A stretch of 20,587 bases of DNA from Euryarchaeota archaeon UBA549 (GCA_002495645.1 DAGF01000080.1:1-20587); one strand, 5' to 3'. Numbered from the stretch's first letter, positions 1 through 8,567 are shown. Translations and numbers: made by a program. Notes: a model not told the origin generated them from the letters alone.

Positions 1-1546
1 CACCGACGACCGTGCCGAGCACGCCAACCAAAGCAAATCCACCTCCATCCTGCTCACGGTCGACAACGCCGAGCCCGTGGCGATCATTGCTTCACCACCC
101 GCTCAAACCTTCGACAGCTCCGAATTGATTTCCTTCTCTGCCAACGGTTCAGGCGACTACGACGCCGCCTGTTCCACCTTCCCTCTGGAGGGCGAATGGA
201 TTTGTGCACCGTTCGAGCCGGCCACCGGTTCGGAATTCCTCGTCGTCACGTGGACGAGCAGCCTCGACGGTCGATTGACGCCCGAAGGCGAAGACTGGTT
301 GTTGTTCGAGAGCCGATTGGGCGCTGGCGAACACGAGATTACACTGAGTGTTGATGACGGTATCCACGAACCCATCACGACCACCCGAACCATCACGGTC
401 ACGCCCTCTGCACCGGTGCTCGGCTTGGTCAGTCCACAACCCGGCACCGTTCATCCCTCTTCGACCACCTTCATGCTGGATGCCTCAGAGAGCGTGGACT
501 TCGACGGCGACGACTTCACGATCACCTTGCGGTCCTCGGAAGCGAGCGAACCGCTGCTGGTCGATGTTGACCCCAACGAACAACACGCCTTCACGTTGAG
601 CGCAGGCGAGCATCAGATGACGGTCACGCTGACCGACGATACCGGTGCCTCACGAGACGAAGGCTTCGCGTTGTCCGTCGTGGAATCTGCACCGGTTTTG
701 GTGTTGATTTCTCCTGAAAATCGACAGTCCATTGTTCCCGGTGGGGCCTTGGTGCTCGAGGAGGCCTCTTACGATGCTGACAACGATTTGACCGTGCGCG
801 AGTGGCGACACCATGCGCCGGAACTCAGCGAGCCAGAGGTCTTGTCCACGCGCTCAAAGGACGAACTCACGGGCTTGTTGCCCGGCGAATACCACCTCTC
901 GCTCTACGTGGAGGACGCACGTGGAAACTCGGTTGAACAACACGTCAACATCACCTTGCAGTCCAGTCTTCCCTCACTTGACCGGAATTCTCTGGTGCTC
1001 AGCGCAGAGACCTTCAGGCAAAACGAACTCAACACCTTGACCGTTCGCGTGGCCCTCAGCGACCCTGACGGGACCACCGACGATGTCCGCGTGAACATCA
1101 CCCTGGGTATCCAGCAATGGGAAGCCAACCTCAGCGATGATGATGGCGACGGTGTTTGGGAAGGCGTCATCGAATGGCGGCCGGAAACCACGGGTCGTCC
1201 CCTGATGAAAATCGTCGCCAAGGACGGGGTGGGCGAGAACGCAAACATTGACTTCATGTCGAGAAACCTCATCGTTGAAGCCCCTGAAACCGATGCCCGA
1301 GGCCTTCTCCTTGCTGCGTCTGCGTTGGGCTTCGTCAGTTTGGCTGGCCTTGGAGCCTTCCTCGTTTCCCGCCGTCGCCGCGCCAGGGAAGAAATCGAGT
1401 TGTTGACCTCATGGGACGCCTTTAGGGCGCCGAGCGCTGGCGCAAAGGATGCGGGTGCAAAAGACGTGCCGAACCTTGAAGGCAACGCCATGGACGGCAC
1501 GCAGGAAGTGGAAGAAGAGAACGAGTTGGATCTCGACCTCGATTGA
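1..1546 (+). CDS. Ig/PKD-like repeat surface protein with C-terminal membrane anchor (5' partial)
   Basis: The reading frame is open from base 2, so the gene begins upstream of the window; the GTG at 77 is only an internal codon. The visible part is a chain of beta-sandwich-like modules. Two begin with the same phrase, APVLGLVSP and APVLVLISP, followed by PKD/cadherin-like stretches such as DASESVDFDGDD and SYDADNDLTV. The last extracellular module carries the acidic run DDDGDGVWEG, a likely calcium site. Near the end come a hydrophobic helix (LLLAASALGF...AFLV, about 1304-1369), an RRRR stop-transfer cluster and an acidic cytoplasmic tail ending in DLDLD. The topology is therefore an outside domain chain, one membrane helix and a short inside tail, as in the two surface proteins at 15937 and 18446. 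Ligand or role is unknown: it could be an adhesin, S-layer-associated protein or part of a larger receptor. It converges on the methyltransferase gene with a 35-base gap that shows no obvious poly-T terminator. Confidence 0.8.
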   Translation, partial: TDDRAEHANQSKSTSILLTVDNAEPVAIIASPPAQTFDSSELISFSANGSGDYDAACSTFPLEGEWICAPFEPATGSEFLVVTWTSSLDGRLTPEGEDWLLFESRLGAGEHEITLSVDDGIHEPITTTRTITVTPSAPVLGLVSPQPGTVHPSSTTFMLDASESVDFDGDDFTITLRSSEASEPLLVDVDPNEQHAFTLSAGEHQMTVTLTDDTGASRDEGFALSVVESAPVLVLISPENRQSIVPGGALVLEEASYDADNDLTVREWRHHAPELSEPEVLSTRSKDELTGLLPGEYHLSLYVEDARGNSVEQHVNITLQSSLPSLDRNSLVLSAETFRQNELNTLTVRVALSDPDGTTDDVRVNITLGIQQWEANLSDDDGDGVWEGVIEWRPETTGRPLMKIVAKDGVGENANIDFMSRNLIVEAPETDARGLLLAASALGFVSLAGLGAFLVSRRRRAREEIELLTSWDAFRAPSAGAKDAGAKDVPNLEGNAMDGTQEVEEENELDLDLD

Positions 1547-1581
1547 CCGGATACGGCCTGCTGAATCGGGTGGCCTTTGCC

Positions 1582-2217
1582 TCAAATCCGAGTGATTTTG
1601 AACACGCTCAGGGTGATGCTCGAAAGACCTCTTTCTCGCTCATCCTCCAGTTCTATCCCCTCGAGGTGCTCAACCTCAAAACCATCCGAGAAGAAACGCT
1701 TCACGTCTTCATCGTGGAGAGCGAATGGCGGCCCTTCCATCTCGTGTTGGGGGTAGGCGTAGGTGATGAGCAGGCCGACGGCACCGGATTTTGTTTGCCG
1801 GCGGAGTTGTTCAACATAGGCATCTCTCATGTTCGCAGGAAGGGCGATCATCGCCGCACGGTCGTACCAAGCATCGGCTTGGACGGTGTGCTCTTCAAGC
1901 GCAAAGAGATCGCCTTGAATGAGGGTGAATGGAGGGCACACGTAGCGTTGATGGCCTTCCATTATGTCTTTTTCAGGGGTCATGCCGCCTTCCTCAAAGA
2001 AGGACTGCACCGCTTTGTCCACCAGCTCCAAACCGACGATGCGATGGCCTTGTTGGGCCAGCCACACCATGTCGAGGGATTTCCCGCAAAGAGGGACGAG
2101 AACCTCCGTTTCTGCCTCCAGTCCAAGGCTCGCCCAGTGTTTGAGCAACATGTCGTTGAACTCGGAGCGGTGCCAACCGATTTGCTCGGTTTCCCAACGG
2201 TTGTGCCAAAACTCCAT
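1582..2217 (-). CDS. tpm: Thiopurine S-methyltransferase (TPMT)-family SAM methyltransferase
   Basis: A 211-residue protein of the length expected for bacterial TPMT. The N-terminus FWHNRWETEQIGWH matches the family opening (W..RW....IGWH). The SAM-binding motif VLVPLCGKSLDMVWLA (residues 39-54) with GHRIVGLEL and the later YDRAAMIALPANMRDAYVEQL are hallmark TPMT segments. Family members transfer a methyl group from S-adenosylmethionine to thiol, selenium or tellurium compounds; the natural substrate here cannot be read from sequence. It probably acts in the cytoplasm, since no signal or membrane segment is present. It lies 11 bases after the stop of the GT2 glycosyltransferase on the same strand, so the two are likely cotranscribed, although no functional link is evident. 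The family is mainly bacterial and eukaryotic, so transfer into this lineage is plausible. The ATG at 2217 puts the conserved FW motif at residue 3, as expected. Confidence 0.9.
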   Translation of the reverse strand: MEFWHNRWETEQIGWHRSEFNDMLLKHWASLGLEAETEVLVPLCGKSLDMVWLAQQGHRIVGLELVDKAVQSFFEEGGMTPEKDIMEGHQRYVCPPFTLIQGDLFALEEHTVQADAWYDRAAMIALPANMRDAYVEQLRRQTKSGAVGLLITYAYPQHEMEGPPFALHDEDVKRFFSDGFEVEHLEGIELEDERERGLSSITLSVFKITRI

Positions 2218-2228
2218 GGACAGACCAC

Positions 2229-3002
2229 TCAGGCTTGTTCGGGCAGGTTGTTTTTGGTTGAATCAGGGTTGCTGTCGAGCCCACCCCAAGGGGTTCGGGT
2301 TCGGTGAAGACCAAATCGGCGAAGGAAGAGGAACCTCAGGTTCTTCCATCCGTCGCCCCAGGTGTGAATTTCGGCTTCGCCAACGCGAGGCCGGTAAGGC
2401 ACGGAGATTTCGATGGCCTTTTTCTTGCCAAGGTGTCGTCGAGCGAGGATTTTGATTTCTTCACTCAGCGGCATGCCGTCGTTGGTGGGGCGCATTTTCT
2501 CGTTGTCAAAGATGGACTTTCGGAAGACCCACATGCCCGTTTGGGAGTCCTTGATGCCGTACCAAAACAGCATACGAGCCGTGAACGAGAGCACCCAGTT
2601 TCCAAACCCGTGCAGGCCCGACATGGAACCGTCTTCGGCCAGCGTTAACCGGTCGCAGGTGATGAAGTCAAGGTCGTCGTCAAGCAGTCGCTTGACCAGT
2701 TCGGGCACCAATTCAGCAGGGTAGGTGCAGTCGGCGTCCATGGTGACGATGATGTCGTTCTTGGCGACATCAAAGCCCGTACGATAGGCTCGGCCGTAGC
2801 CCTTACGAGGCTCCAAATGCACGCGAATGTCCTTTTCGAGAGCGATTTCTCGGGTGCGGTCGGATGAGTTTCCATCAACGATCATAATTTCGAGGTCCTC
2901 GCACCATCCCCTAGGGATGGCGTCGATGGTCGGCCCCAAGGCTTCCTCTTCGTTTCGGGTTGGCAAAATCACGGTGACGGACACCGGTAGCACATCGCCC
3001 AT
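2229..3002 (-). CDS. Family 2 glycosyltransferase (DPM1/polyprenyl-phosphate sugar synthase-like)
   Basis: GT-A fold enzyme. With the ATG at 3002 (257 aa) the protein opens VSVTVILPTRNEEEALG, the usual GT2 start. It continues with VDGNSSDRT (residues 42-50), a glycine-rich KGYGRAYRTG and the metal-binding DxD motif DAD in VTMDADCTYP (residues 89-91). The later SQTGMWVFRK and LSEEIKILAR segments fit dolichyl/polyprenyl-phosphate mannose or glucose synthases. There is no membrane helix, so it would be a soluble or peripheral enzyme charging a lipid carrier with a sugar for protein or lipid glycosylation. That substrate is inferred from family resemblance only. An in-frame GTG at 3059 would add 19 low-complexity residues; I prefer 3002 because the conserved core then starts at once. 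The gene is divergent from a GT4 glycosyltransferase and precedes tpm, so this is a small glycosylation locus. Confidence 0.88.
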   Translation of the reverse strand: MGDVLPVSVTVILPTRNEEEALGPTIDAIPRGWCEDLEIMIVDGNSSDRTREIALEKDIRVHLEPRKGYGRAYRTGFDVAKNDIIVTMDADCTYPAELVPELVKRLLDDDLDFITCDRLTLAEDGSMSGLHGFGNWVLSFTARMLFWYGIKDSQTGMWVFRKSIFDNEKMRPTNDGMPLSEEIKILARRHLGKKKAIEISVPYRPRVGEAEIHTWGDGWKNLRFLFLRRFGLHRTRTPWGGLDSNPDSTKNNLPEQA

Positions 3003-3107
3003 GTCGCTTCCACCCGAGGATTGACCTTCAAAGGTTTGGCTCAAAGCGTGAGTATCCACTCACCGGACTCAATGACATTCAAATGCAGGTTCCTTGTGGT
3101 TCTCAGC
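3003..3107. other. Divergent intergenic region between the two glycosyltransferase genes
   Basis: About 105 bases separate the preferred starts of the GT2 (-) and GT4 (+) genes, so both promoters must lie here or slightly inside a longer N-terminus. No strong TATA box is visible. The best GT2 candidate is the weak TTTGAA at 3026-3031 on the minus strand. It lies inside a small inverted repeat, ACCTT-CA-AAGGT (3024-3035), placed about 25 bases before the GT2 ATG. No RNA gene or other structure was recognised. Confidence 0.4.
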
Positions 3108-4373
3108 ATGCACATTGCCATGGTCTCGGGCGAGTATCCTCCTCGCTGGGGAGGCATTGGCTCGGTGGTCTACCATTTGGCAGGTCATCTCGCCCAGCGC
3201 GGACACGATGTAACCGTCATCACGCGTACCCACAAACAAGCCACGCCTCAACAACCGGGTGTGTCTGTCTTACACGTTCCTTGGCTCAAGGCCCCCATGG
3301 CCTTCACCCGTTCCTATGGAAAGCACGCCCTGACCGAACTTCGCCGCCTTCACCAGGTCAAACCTGTGGATGTGGTTCACACCTTGCTCCCGCTGGTCAG
3401 TTGGACGGCCAAGGAATACCTCTGGGTGGAGGAGAACATCGCACCGGTGGTCTCCGCCCTCAACGGCAGTTGGATTGGCGAGCGTGAGGGTATGAAACTG
3501 GCCGCACGCCACAACGAGGCTGCGACGTGGAAGAACCCGAACGATTTGGCCATTCTTTTGACGGGCGGCTATTACGCCAAGTACGAGCAAGCGGGTGTGG
3601 AGCATTCCAGCGTTTCCGTGGCTATTTCGCAGTCAACGCGCAGAGAATTTGAGCAGTGGTACAAGCCACCCGAAGATTGGGTGTGCGAAACGGTGCTCTA
3701 CGGCGTGGACCACAAGGTGTTCCGTCCCATGAACCACGACCATGAGGAGGAACAACTCGCCTACGAGGCCCTTCGAAAATCCTACGATGCGGCAGACGAA
3801 GCGGCTTTGACGGGACGTCCGGACACCGAAACGCCCCTGCTCTTGGCCGTTGGCCGGCTGGTCGCACGCAAAGGCCATCGTACCCTCCTGAGGTCCATGC
3901 CCTCCATTCTGAAGCAACACCCCGGTGCTCGGCTGGTCATCATCGGACGCGGCCACATGCGCAAGACGCTCTTGAGGCAAGCGAAACGCTTGGGCATCGC
4001 CCATGCCGTTCACATTCAACCAGGGATGAGTTTTGAGCAACTCGCCTTGCATTTCCGGTCGGCCGACCTCGTGATTTACCCCTCCTATTACGAGGGTCAA
4101 GGCTTGATTCCACTCGAAGCCTTGGCCAGTGGCACCCCCGTGGTCACGGTCGACCAAGCTCCACTGACGGAGATGATCGATGAAGAGGTCGGTGGCTTGT
4201 TTGCTTGCGGCGACCACGAGGACTTGGCAAGGGCCGTCAACCGCTGCTTGGACCACCCGGAAGAACGGACCTCACAGATGGAGAAAGGTCGTCAGCGTGT
4301 GCTCGACCGATTCACCTATGAGCACAACGCCGAAGCCTACGAAGCCATCTATGCCTCGCTGTTTGAAGGCTGA
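3108..4373 (+). CDS. Family 4 (GT-B) glycosyltransferase
   Basis: A 421-residue retaining GT-B enzyme. The N-terminal Rossmann half starts MHIAMVSGEYPPRWGGIGS, with the typical glycine-rich acceptor loop GGIGSVV (residues 15-21). The C-terminal nucleotide-sugar half has GRLVARKGH (residues 249-257), LVIIGRG and the diagnostic GT4 E-x7-E element EGQGLIPLE (residues 329-337), followed by EALASGTPVV. It would transfer a sugar from a nucleotide donor to a glycan or lipid acceptor at the inner face of the membrane; donor and acceptor are not determinable. The frame is open further upstream, with candidate ATGs at 3021 and 3072. The 3108 ATG puts the conserved MHIAMVSGEYPP at the true N-terminus, and the residues upstream show no family similarity. 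It is divergent from the GT2 gene, with 105 bases between the preferred starts. Confidence 0.9.
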   Translation: MHIAMVSGEYPPRWGGIGSVVYHLAGHLAQRGHDVTVITRTHKQATPQQPGVSVLHVPWLKAPMAFTRSYGKHALTELRRLHQVKPVDVVHTLLPLVSWTAKEYLWVEENIAPVVSALNGSWIGEREGMKLAARHNEAATWKNPNDLAILLTGGYYAKYEQAGVEHSSVSVAISQSTRREFEQWYKPPEDWVCETVLYGVDHKVFRPMNHDHEEEQLAYEALRKSYDAADEAALTGRPDTETPLLLAVGRLVARKGHRTLLRSMPSILKQHPGARLVIIGRGHMRKTLLRQAKRLGIAHAVHIQPGMSFEQLALHFRSADLVIYPSYYEGQGLIPLEALASGTPVVTVDQAPLTEMIDEEVGGLFACGDHEDLARAVNRCLDHPEERTSQMEKGRQRVLDRFTYEHNAEAYEAIYASLFEG

Positions 4374-4392
4374 TGATACCGTGAGCGTAAGG

Positions 4393-4400
4393 TCATTATG
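4393..4400 (+). promoter_or_regulatory. Weak TATA-like element of the Asp-box lipoprotein gene
   Basis: TCATTATG is centred about 25 bases upstream of the ATG at 4422, the distance seen for the stronger TATA boxes in this window. That would make the transcript leaderless. The match to an archaeal TATA box is poor, so this is tentative. Confidence 0.3.
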
Positions 4401-4421
4401 AGGGGTTAGGGTCCCCGCACC

Positions 4422-5900
4422 ATGCAGGGACGAGCGCTCTTTCTTTCGGTGATGGTCGTCACCCTCTCGCTTTCGGGATGTTTCGGTGAAGAAACGGCGG
4501 TCCCTCCTGTGGTTGAAGAAGAGCCGACCGATACTCGGGTCTTCGTCACTGACCGCTACGGGCAACCCGTTGACATGCCTCTCGTTGACATGACCTTCCA
4601 GTTCAGTGATGTTGGTGAAACAGGCAAAGAGCCCAGCATCGGCATCACCTCGAGCGGCTGTATTTTCTTCATCGCCATGGAGAAGGTGATGCGTTCGTGC
4701 GATGGCGGTGCGACATGGGAGGAAACCCAAGACCCCGTCATGTGTTCACCCACCACCAGTGACCCCTATGGTTGGGTTGACCCCATCACCGACCGCGTCT
4801 TTGGCGTCCAGATGATCGGTCTTGAGACATCGTGGATTTGCTGGAGCGATGACGATGGTGAGACCTGGATGGGCAACCCCCACGACTCTGGGACCACGCC
4901 CCTCAACGACCACATCAAACTGGCCAGTGGCCCGTGGACCAGCAGCGGCTACGGTTTGGTGGGTCAAATCACAAGCAGTTTCTATGAAACGGCCGTGTAT
5001 TACTGCTACAACAAATTGGCCGGTATCTTCTGCTTCACCAGTTATGACGGCGGTGCAACCTTTGAGACAGGCGGTCAAATCATTGGCCTCGCCACCACCA
5101 ACGGAGGCTTACACGGCGCCATTTCCACAGCCCCTGACGGCACCGTTTACGTCACGCCTCGTGTCGCTACACCCACGGTCATCGTCTCCAAGGACAACGG
5201 CTTTTCGTGGTTTGAGCGAACCATGGGCGAGGACGTGAACACCCCAAATCCCCGCAAGAATTCCGAGGTCTCCACCGACACCGCCTCCAATGCGTACCAC
5301 GTGTGGACGGGGGCTGACGAAGGCGTCTACATGTCGCGCTCGACCGATTCAGGAGAAACATGGGAACAAGAAAGCATCCGGATTTCTCCAGCCGGCGTGA
5401 TTTCGTCGGTGTTCCCTCAAACCGATGCGGGCGACCCCGGTCGTATCGCCATCACCTATTTGGGCAGCGAAAACAGCGAGATGCTCAATCAATCCGACAT
5501 CGATGGCAACCCGTGGGACGGCAACGCTCACTACGCTCCCAACAACGCCACGTACCACCTCTACATCACCTACAGCCTGAACGCCCTCGATGACGAGCCC
5601 ATCTTCCACACCTACCGAGTGACCGACGATCCCGTTCAGCGAGGTTCCATTTGCTTGAATTCGGGTGATTGCCGAGACATCGGAGGCTCAAACCGCAATC
5701 TGCTTGATTTCAACGACCTTCACATTGACCGTGAAGGGCGCGTTTACGTTGCCTTTGCCGACGGTTGCACAGGGGAATGCACCACGAAGGAAGGCGCGAG
5801 CGCCGAGGACTCCAGAGACGGGCGCGGCGCTGTGTACTATCTCGCTGCAGGACCAAGCCTGCTCGAGGAATTCGGCACCATGGCGCCTATCATGCAATGA
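4422..5900 (+). CDS. Secreted lipoprotein with Asp-box (BNR/sialidase-like) beta-propeller
   Basis: 492 residues. The N-terminus has a positive start, a hydrophobic core and a lipobox LSGC, with Cys20 as the predicted lipid-attachment site, followed by a flexible acidic linker (EETAVPPVVEEEP). The body carries five Asp boxes (S-x-D-x-G-x-T-W type): SCDGGATW (92-99), WSDDDGETW (141-149), TSYDGGATF (206-214), VSKDNGFSW (255-263) and STDSGETW (306-314). These turns mark the blades of sialidase/BNR-type propellers. I do not see the arginine triad or the FRIP motif needed to call a true sialidase, so a binding or structural propeller, or another glycan-active enzyme, remains possible. Several paired cysteines in the second half (CLNSGDC, CTGEC) suggest disulfides outside the cell. 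It follows the GT4 gene by 48 bases and converges on crtB with only six bases between the two stops. Confidence 0.82.
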   Translation: MQGRALFLSVMVVTLSLSGCFGEETAVPPVVEEEPTDTRVFVTDRYGQPVDMPLVDMTFQFSDVGETGKEPSIGITSSGCIFFIAMEKVMRSCDGGATWEETQDPVMCSPTTSDPYGWVDPITDRVFGVQMIGLETSWICWSDDDGETWMGNPHDSGTTPLNDHIKLASGPWTSSGYGLVGQITSSFYETAVYYCYNKLAGIFCFTSYDGGATFETGGQIIGLATTNGGLHGAISTAPDGTVYVTPRVATPTVIVSKDNGFSWFERTMGEDVNTPNPRKNSEVSTDTASNAYHVWTGADEGVYMSRSTDSGETWEQESIRISPAGVISSVFPQTDAGDPGRIAITYLGSENSEMLNQSDIDGNPWDGNAHYAPNNATYHLYITYSLNALDDEPIFHTYRVTDDPVQRGSICLNSGDCRDIGGSNRNLLDFNDLHIDREGRVYVAFADGCTGECTTKEGASAEDSRDGRGAVYYLAAGPSLLEEFGTMAPIMQ

Positions 5901-5906
5901 GGCGCT

Positions 5907-6899
5907 TCAAGCAAAGATGCGGGCTCGGAGTTTTCGCAGACTCAGTCGAACACCAAGCAAGGCTTTGCGCAGGGTGGACAAGCGCACGGGATGTGTGAAG
6001 ACATCGCCAGAGCGTCGAACGATTTCGTTGAGAATTGAGGTGTAGGCATCCGCCATGATTTCAGGTTGCACCCGTGCTCGCCCGTCCAAGTAGCCAAACA
6101 ACTGGTTAGCTGAAGACTGATGGCGCTTGATGACCTCGACATATTCTACGATGAAGCCCTTCCACGCCAGGGTGTTGGCAATGTTGCCAGAGCGCAACAT
6201 TTCGGTCGTGATGTTGTGGGACGCCAAGATGTCAAGTGGGAGGTAAATACGGCCCCGTTCCATGTCCTCGTTGATGTCTCGCAAGACGTTGATAAGTTGC
6301 ATTTGGATGCCGAGGTCAATGGCGTGGAGTCGGGCTGCTCGGTCTTCGTAGCCATAGATTTCGATCAAAATGAGGCCGACAGCAGAAGCGACCTTGTAGC
6401 AGTAGGAGCGAAGTTCGTCCCATGTTTTGTTGGCCACGGGGTAGAGGTCATCCTCCATTCCTTCAATGACGGTTTCAAAATCATTGAGCTTGATGGTGTA
6501 GCGCTCAAAGACGTCTTGGAGTGCAATAAAGATGGGATGGTCGTCAACCGTGATGTTATGTTCACTGGCGGCGTGGAGTTTGAGGCGAATGTCCACAAGG
6601 GCCATCATGCGCCTTCGGTGCTCGTCTGAGGAGAGCGAGGGCGAGGCGCCAGCATGAATTTCAGAAACGATTCGCTGACGCTCATCGGTGGCCAGTCGCA
6701 ATTCGGGAGTTTCGAGGATGGTTGGCTCTTCATCTCCATCGACGATGTCATCCACCCATCGGCAGAGAGCATAGACGGCGTGAACCGCTCGCCGCTTGTC
6801 GGGCTGAAGGGCGCTAAATGAGGAATAGAACGTTGTCGAGGCGTTGCGACAGACCGTTTCGCAATAGGCGTAAGCCCGGTCAAGGTCGCGCTGCTCCAT
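5907..6899 (-). CDS. crtB: Phytoene synthase
   Basis: 330 residues, a typical length for phytoene/squalene synthases. It condenses two geranylgeranyl diphosphates head-to-head into phytoene, the first committed carotenoid step. An archaeon already makes the substrate for its membrane lipids. Both aspartate-rich Mg-diphosphate motifs are intact: DDIVD in CRWVDDIVDGDEEP (residues 50-54) and DINED in NVLRDINEDMERGRIYLP (residues 208-212), preceded by the conserved YCYKVASAVG (166-175) and GIQMQLINVLRD. It starts nine bases after the crtI stop, and its likely ribosome-binding site GAGGG overlaps that stop codon (TGAGGG), so the two are translated from one message driven by the promoter at 8543-8567. 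No lycopene cyclase or carotene 15,15'-dioxygenase is in the window, so the end product (lycopene, another carotenoid or retinal) is open. Confidence 0.95.
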   Translation of the reverse strand: MEQRDLDRAYAYCETVCRNASTTFYSSFSALQPDKRRAVHAVYALCRWVDDIVDGDEEPTILETPELRLATDERQRIVSEIHAGASPSLSSDEHRRRMMALVDIRLKLHAASEHNITVDDHPIFIALQDVFERYTIKLNDFETVIEGMEDDLYPVANKTWDELRSYCYKVASAVGLILIEIYGYEDRAARLHAIDLGIQMQLINVLRDINEDMERGRIYLPLDILASHNITTEMLRSGNIANTLAWKGFIVEYVEVIKRHQSSANQLFGYLDGRARVQPEIMADAYTSILNEIVRRSGDVFTHPVRLSTLRKALLGVRLSLRKLRARIFA

Positions 6900-6905
6900 C
6901 GTAAA

Positions 6906-6911
6906 CCCTCA
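6906..6911 (-). promoter_or_regulatory. Ribosome-binding site of crtB embedded in the crtI stop codon
   Basis: On the minus strand the crtI stop TGA is the first half of TGAGGG, a Shine-Dalgarno-like sequence six bases before the crtB ATG at 6899. It supports that start and implies coupled translation. Confidence 0.6.
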
Positions 6912-8522
6912 CGCAGATGTTGGTGTTCCGCTGGACGGTTCTTTTGAGGTTTTGTTCAGTGCGGCACGGCCTTGCTTGGAGCGCTTACGACTCTCGAACC
7001 ACGTGTCAACACCGTTCCAATCGGGGATGATGCCGAGGCTGTCAAGGAGCAATTTGCTGCTGATTCGAGCCGATTCGTAAATCACGGGCAATCCGCTTCC
7101 GGGGTGGGTTCCACCGCCGACGAGGTAGAGGTTGTTGATCTCGTCGAACTGGTTCTTGGGTCGTCGCCAGAGCATTTGGTCGAGGCCGTGTGCGAGATTG
7201 AACACGGCTCCACGATAGCAGTGGTCGCCCCAGTCCTCGGGGGTGATGATCATCTCGGTCACGATGTGGTCTCGGAGGTTCTCGAAGCCGAGCTTGGCTT
7301 CAATTTGCTCAAGCACACGGTCGCGGTAAGCGTCTTTTTCTTTGTCCCAGTCAATGTTCTCGTGAATGTGGGATACCGGGACGAGAGCGTACACCGTTGA
7401 GCAACCCTCGGGTGCCAAACTTGGGTCGACCACGCAGGCGTTTTGAACGTAAACCGAGGGGTCATCCCAGGTCAATTTGTGGTTCTTCTCAATGTCCTCA
7501 AGATTTTGTTCGTAATTCGAAGAGGCGTAGATTTGGTGGTGAGGGAGGTCTTCGTAGACCTTGTCAATGCCGAGGTAAATCATGAAAGTCGAGCAGGAGT
7601 ACTTTTTCTTGTCCAGTTTTTTGTTGCTCCACTTCTTACGAACGGTGTCGGGGAACAATTGCGTCATGCCGTTGGCAAAGTCGGCGTTCATCACGACCTT
7701 GTCGGCGAAGAACTCGCCTTCTGAGGTGCGCACGCCTTTGATGGTCTTGCCGTCCATGATGACGGATTCAACGGCTTCGTTCATTCGGAAGGTCACACCG
7801 AGGTCTTTGGCGATGGAGGCCATGCGTTCACTGACGCTGCCCAGTCCGCCCATGGGGTGGAAAATACCGTATTCGTACTCGAGGAACGCGAGCATGGTGA
7901 AGAGGCTGGGGCAGTTGAACGGCGACATACCGAGGTACTTGGTTTGGAAGGACATGGCCAGCATCAACCGGTCGTCATCGAAGAGTTTCATCAGGTCGCC
8001 CGCCACCGAGCGATGGGGTCGAAGCACGCTTGAGACTCGCATGGCGCGCTTGGACAGGAGGTCGGTTGGACCGTACCATGGCTCTTGGAGACACGCCTTG
8101 GACTTCTCGAGTTTGAGGCGATTGTCGGCCACGTAACGTCGGAAGGCGTCGGCGTTGTTGTCGCCGGAGAGCTCCCTGATGCGTTCGGTCATTTGGTCGA
8201 GGTCGCTGGTGCAGTCCAGTTGACCGCCTTGGCCGAAGATAAGCCGGTAGTTCATGTCAAGTCGGTGCAGGTTCAACTCTTCGTGGGCGTCCATGCCGAC
8301 GGCCTTGAAGATGTCTTCAATCACTTCGGGGTAGTGGAAAAAGGTCGGGCCCAAGTCAAATTTGAAGCCCTCCCGGTCGAACACTTTGTTGCGTCCACCG
8401 ACGGACGATGAGCGCTCAAACACGGTGACGTCCACGCCCGATTTTCCGAGCAACAATGCCGAGGCTAATCCGCCCGGACCTGCACCGATGATTGCAACTT
8501 TTGGACGCGCGCTTCCTGCCAT
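6909..8522 (-). CDS. crtI: Phytoene desaturase (CrtI type)
   Basis: 537 residues from the preferred start. This FAD enzyme introduces successive double bonds into phytoene to give neurosporene or lycopene. It has the N-terminal dinucleotide-binding motif VAIIGAGPGGLASALLLGK (GAGPGG at residues 13-18), VFERSSSVGGRN, and DLGPTFFHYP. The C-terminal flavin motif of carotenoid desaturases reads NLYLVGGGTHPGSGLPVIYES, with ARISSKLL after it. The start matters. An ATG eight codons upstream (8546) lies inside the TATA box itself (TTTATATGC, 8551-8543), so it cannot be transcribed from that promoter. The ATG at 8522 sits about 25 bases downstream of the TATA centre, as expected for a leaderless archaeal transcript. 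It forms an operon with crtB. The preceding kinase operon ends at a poly-T terminator, so crtI appears to be controlled separately from it. Confidence 0.95.
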   Translation of the reverse strand: MAGSARPKVAIIGAGPGGLASALLLGKSGVDVTVFERSSSVGGRNKVFDREGFKFDLGPTFFHYPEVIEDIFKAVGMDAHEELNLHRLDMNYRLIFGQGGQLDCTSDLDQMTERIRELSGDNNADAFRRYVADNRLKLEKSKACLQEPWYGPTDLLSKRAMRVSSVLRPHRSVAGDLMKLFDDDRLMLAMSFQTKYLGMSPFNCPSLFTMLAFLEYEYGIFHPMGGLGSVSERMASIAKDLGVTFRMNEAVESVIMDGKTIKGVRTSEGEFFADKVVMNADFANGMTQLFPDTVRKKWSNKKLDKKKYSCSTFMIYLGIDKVYEDLPHHQIYASSNYEQNLEDIEKNHKLTWDDPSVYVQNACVVDPSLAPEGCSTVYALVPVSHIHENIDWDKEKDAYRDRVLEQIEAKLGFENLRDHIVTEMIITPEDWGDHCYRGAVFNLAHGLDQMLWRRPKNQFDEINNLYLVGGGTHPGSGLPVIYESARISSKLLLDSLGIIPDWNGVDTWFESRKRSKQGRAALNKTSKEPSSGTPTSA

Positions 8523-8540
8523 ATCCGTCTCTTGCTCATT

Positions 8541-8567
8541 GAGCATATAAAGGGCGGTTTATGTCCT
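8541..8567 (-). promoter_or_regulatory. crtI promoter: candidate operator palindrome plus TATA box
   Basis: Read on the minus strand: AGGACA-TAAAC-CGCCCT (8567-8551), then TTTATATGC (8551-8543), then 18-20 bases to the crtI ATG. The first part is an imperfect palindrome whose right arm is a perfect CGCCCT. The 27-base block matches the promoter of the Nudix-photolyase operon (12381-12407) at 22 positions, including 12 of the 14 bases farthest from the TATA box. The bases just before the TATA box do not look like the A-rich archaeal BRE, which suits an activator-dependent or specifically repressed promoter. Operator function is inferred. Confidence 0.7.

Noticed and set aside
1543..2307. A 254-codon plus-strand frame opposite the TPMT-family gene
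   Set aside because: It is antisense to a clear methyltransferase and overlaps the preceding stop. Its composition looks like a mirror of the coding strand, with no motif.
4385..4402. GAGCGTAAGG upstream of the Asp-box lipoprotein gene as another copy of the crt/photolyase operator
   Set aside because: It shares only GCGTAA, lacks the CGCCCT arm and has a different distance to the TATA-like sequence.
4422..5900. Calling the Asp-box lipoprotein a sialidase
   Set aside because: Asp boxes alone are structural. The FRIP motif and catalytic arginine triad were not identifiable.
6900..6910. CGTAAACCCTC at the crtI/crtB junction resembling the core of the shared operator
   Set aside because: Only about ten bases match and the arms are missing. 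On the coding strand it is the GAGGG ribosome-binding site of crtB.
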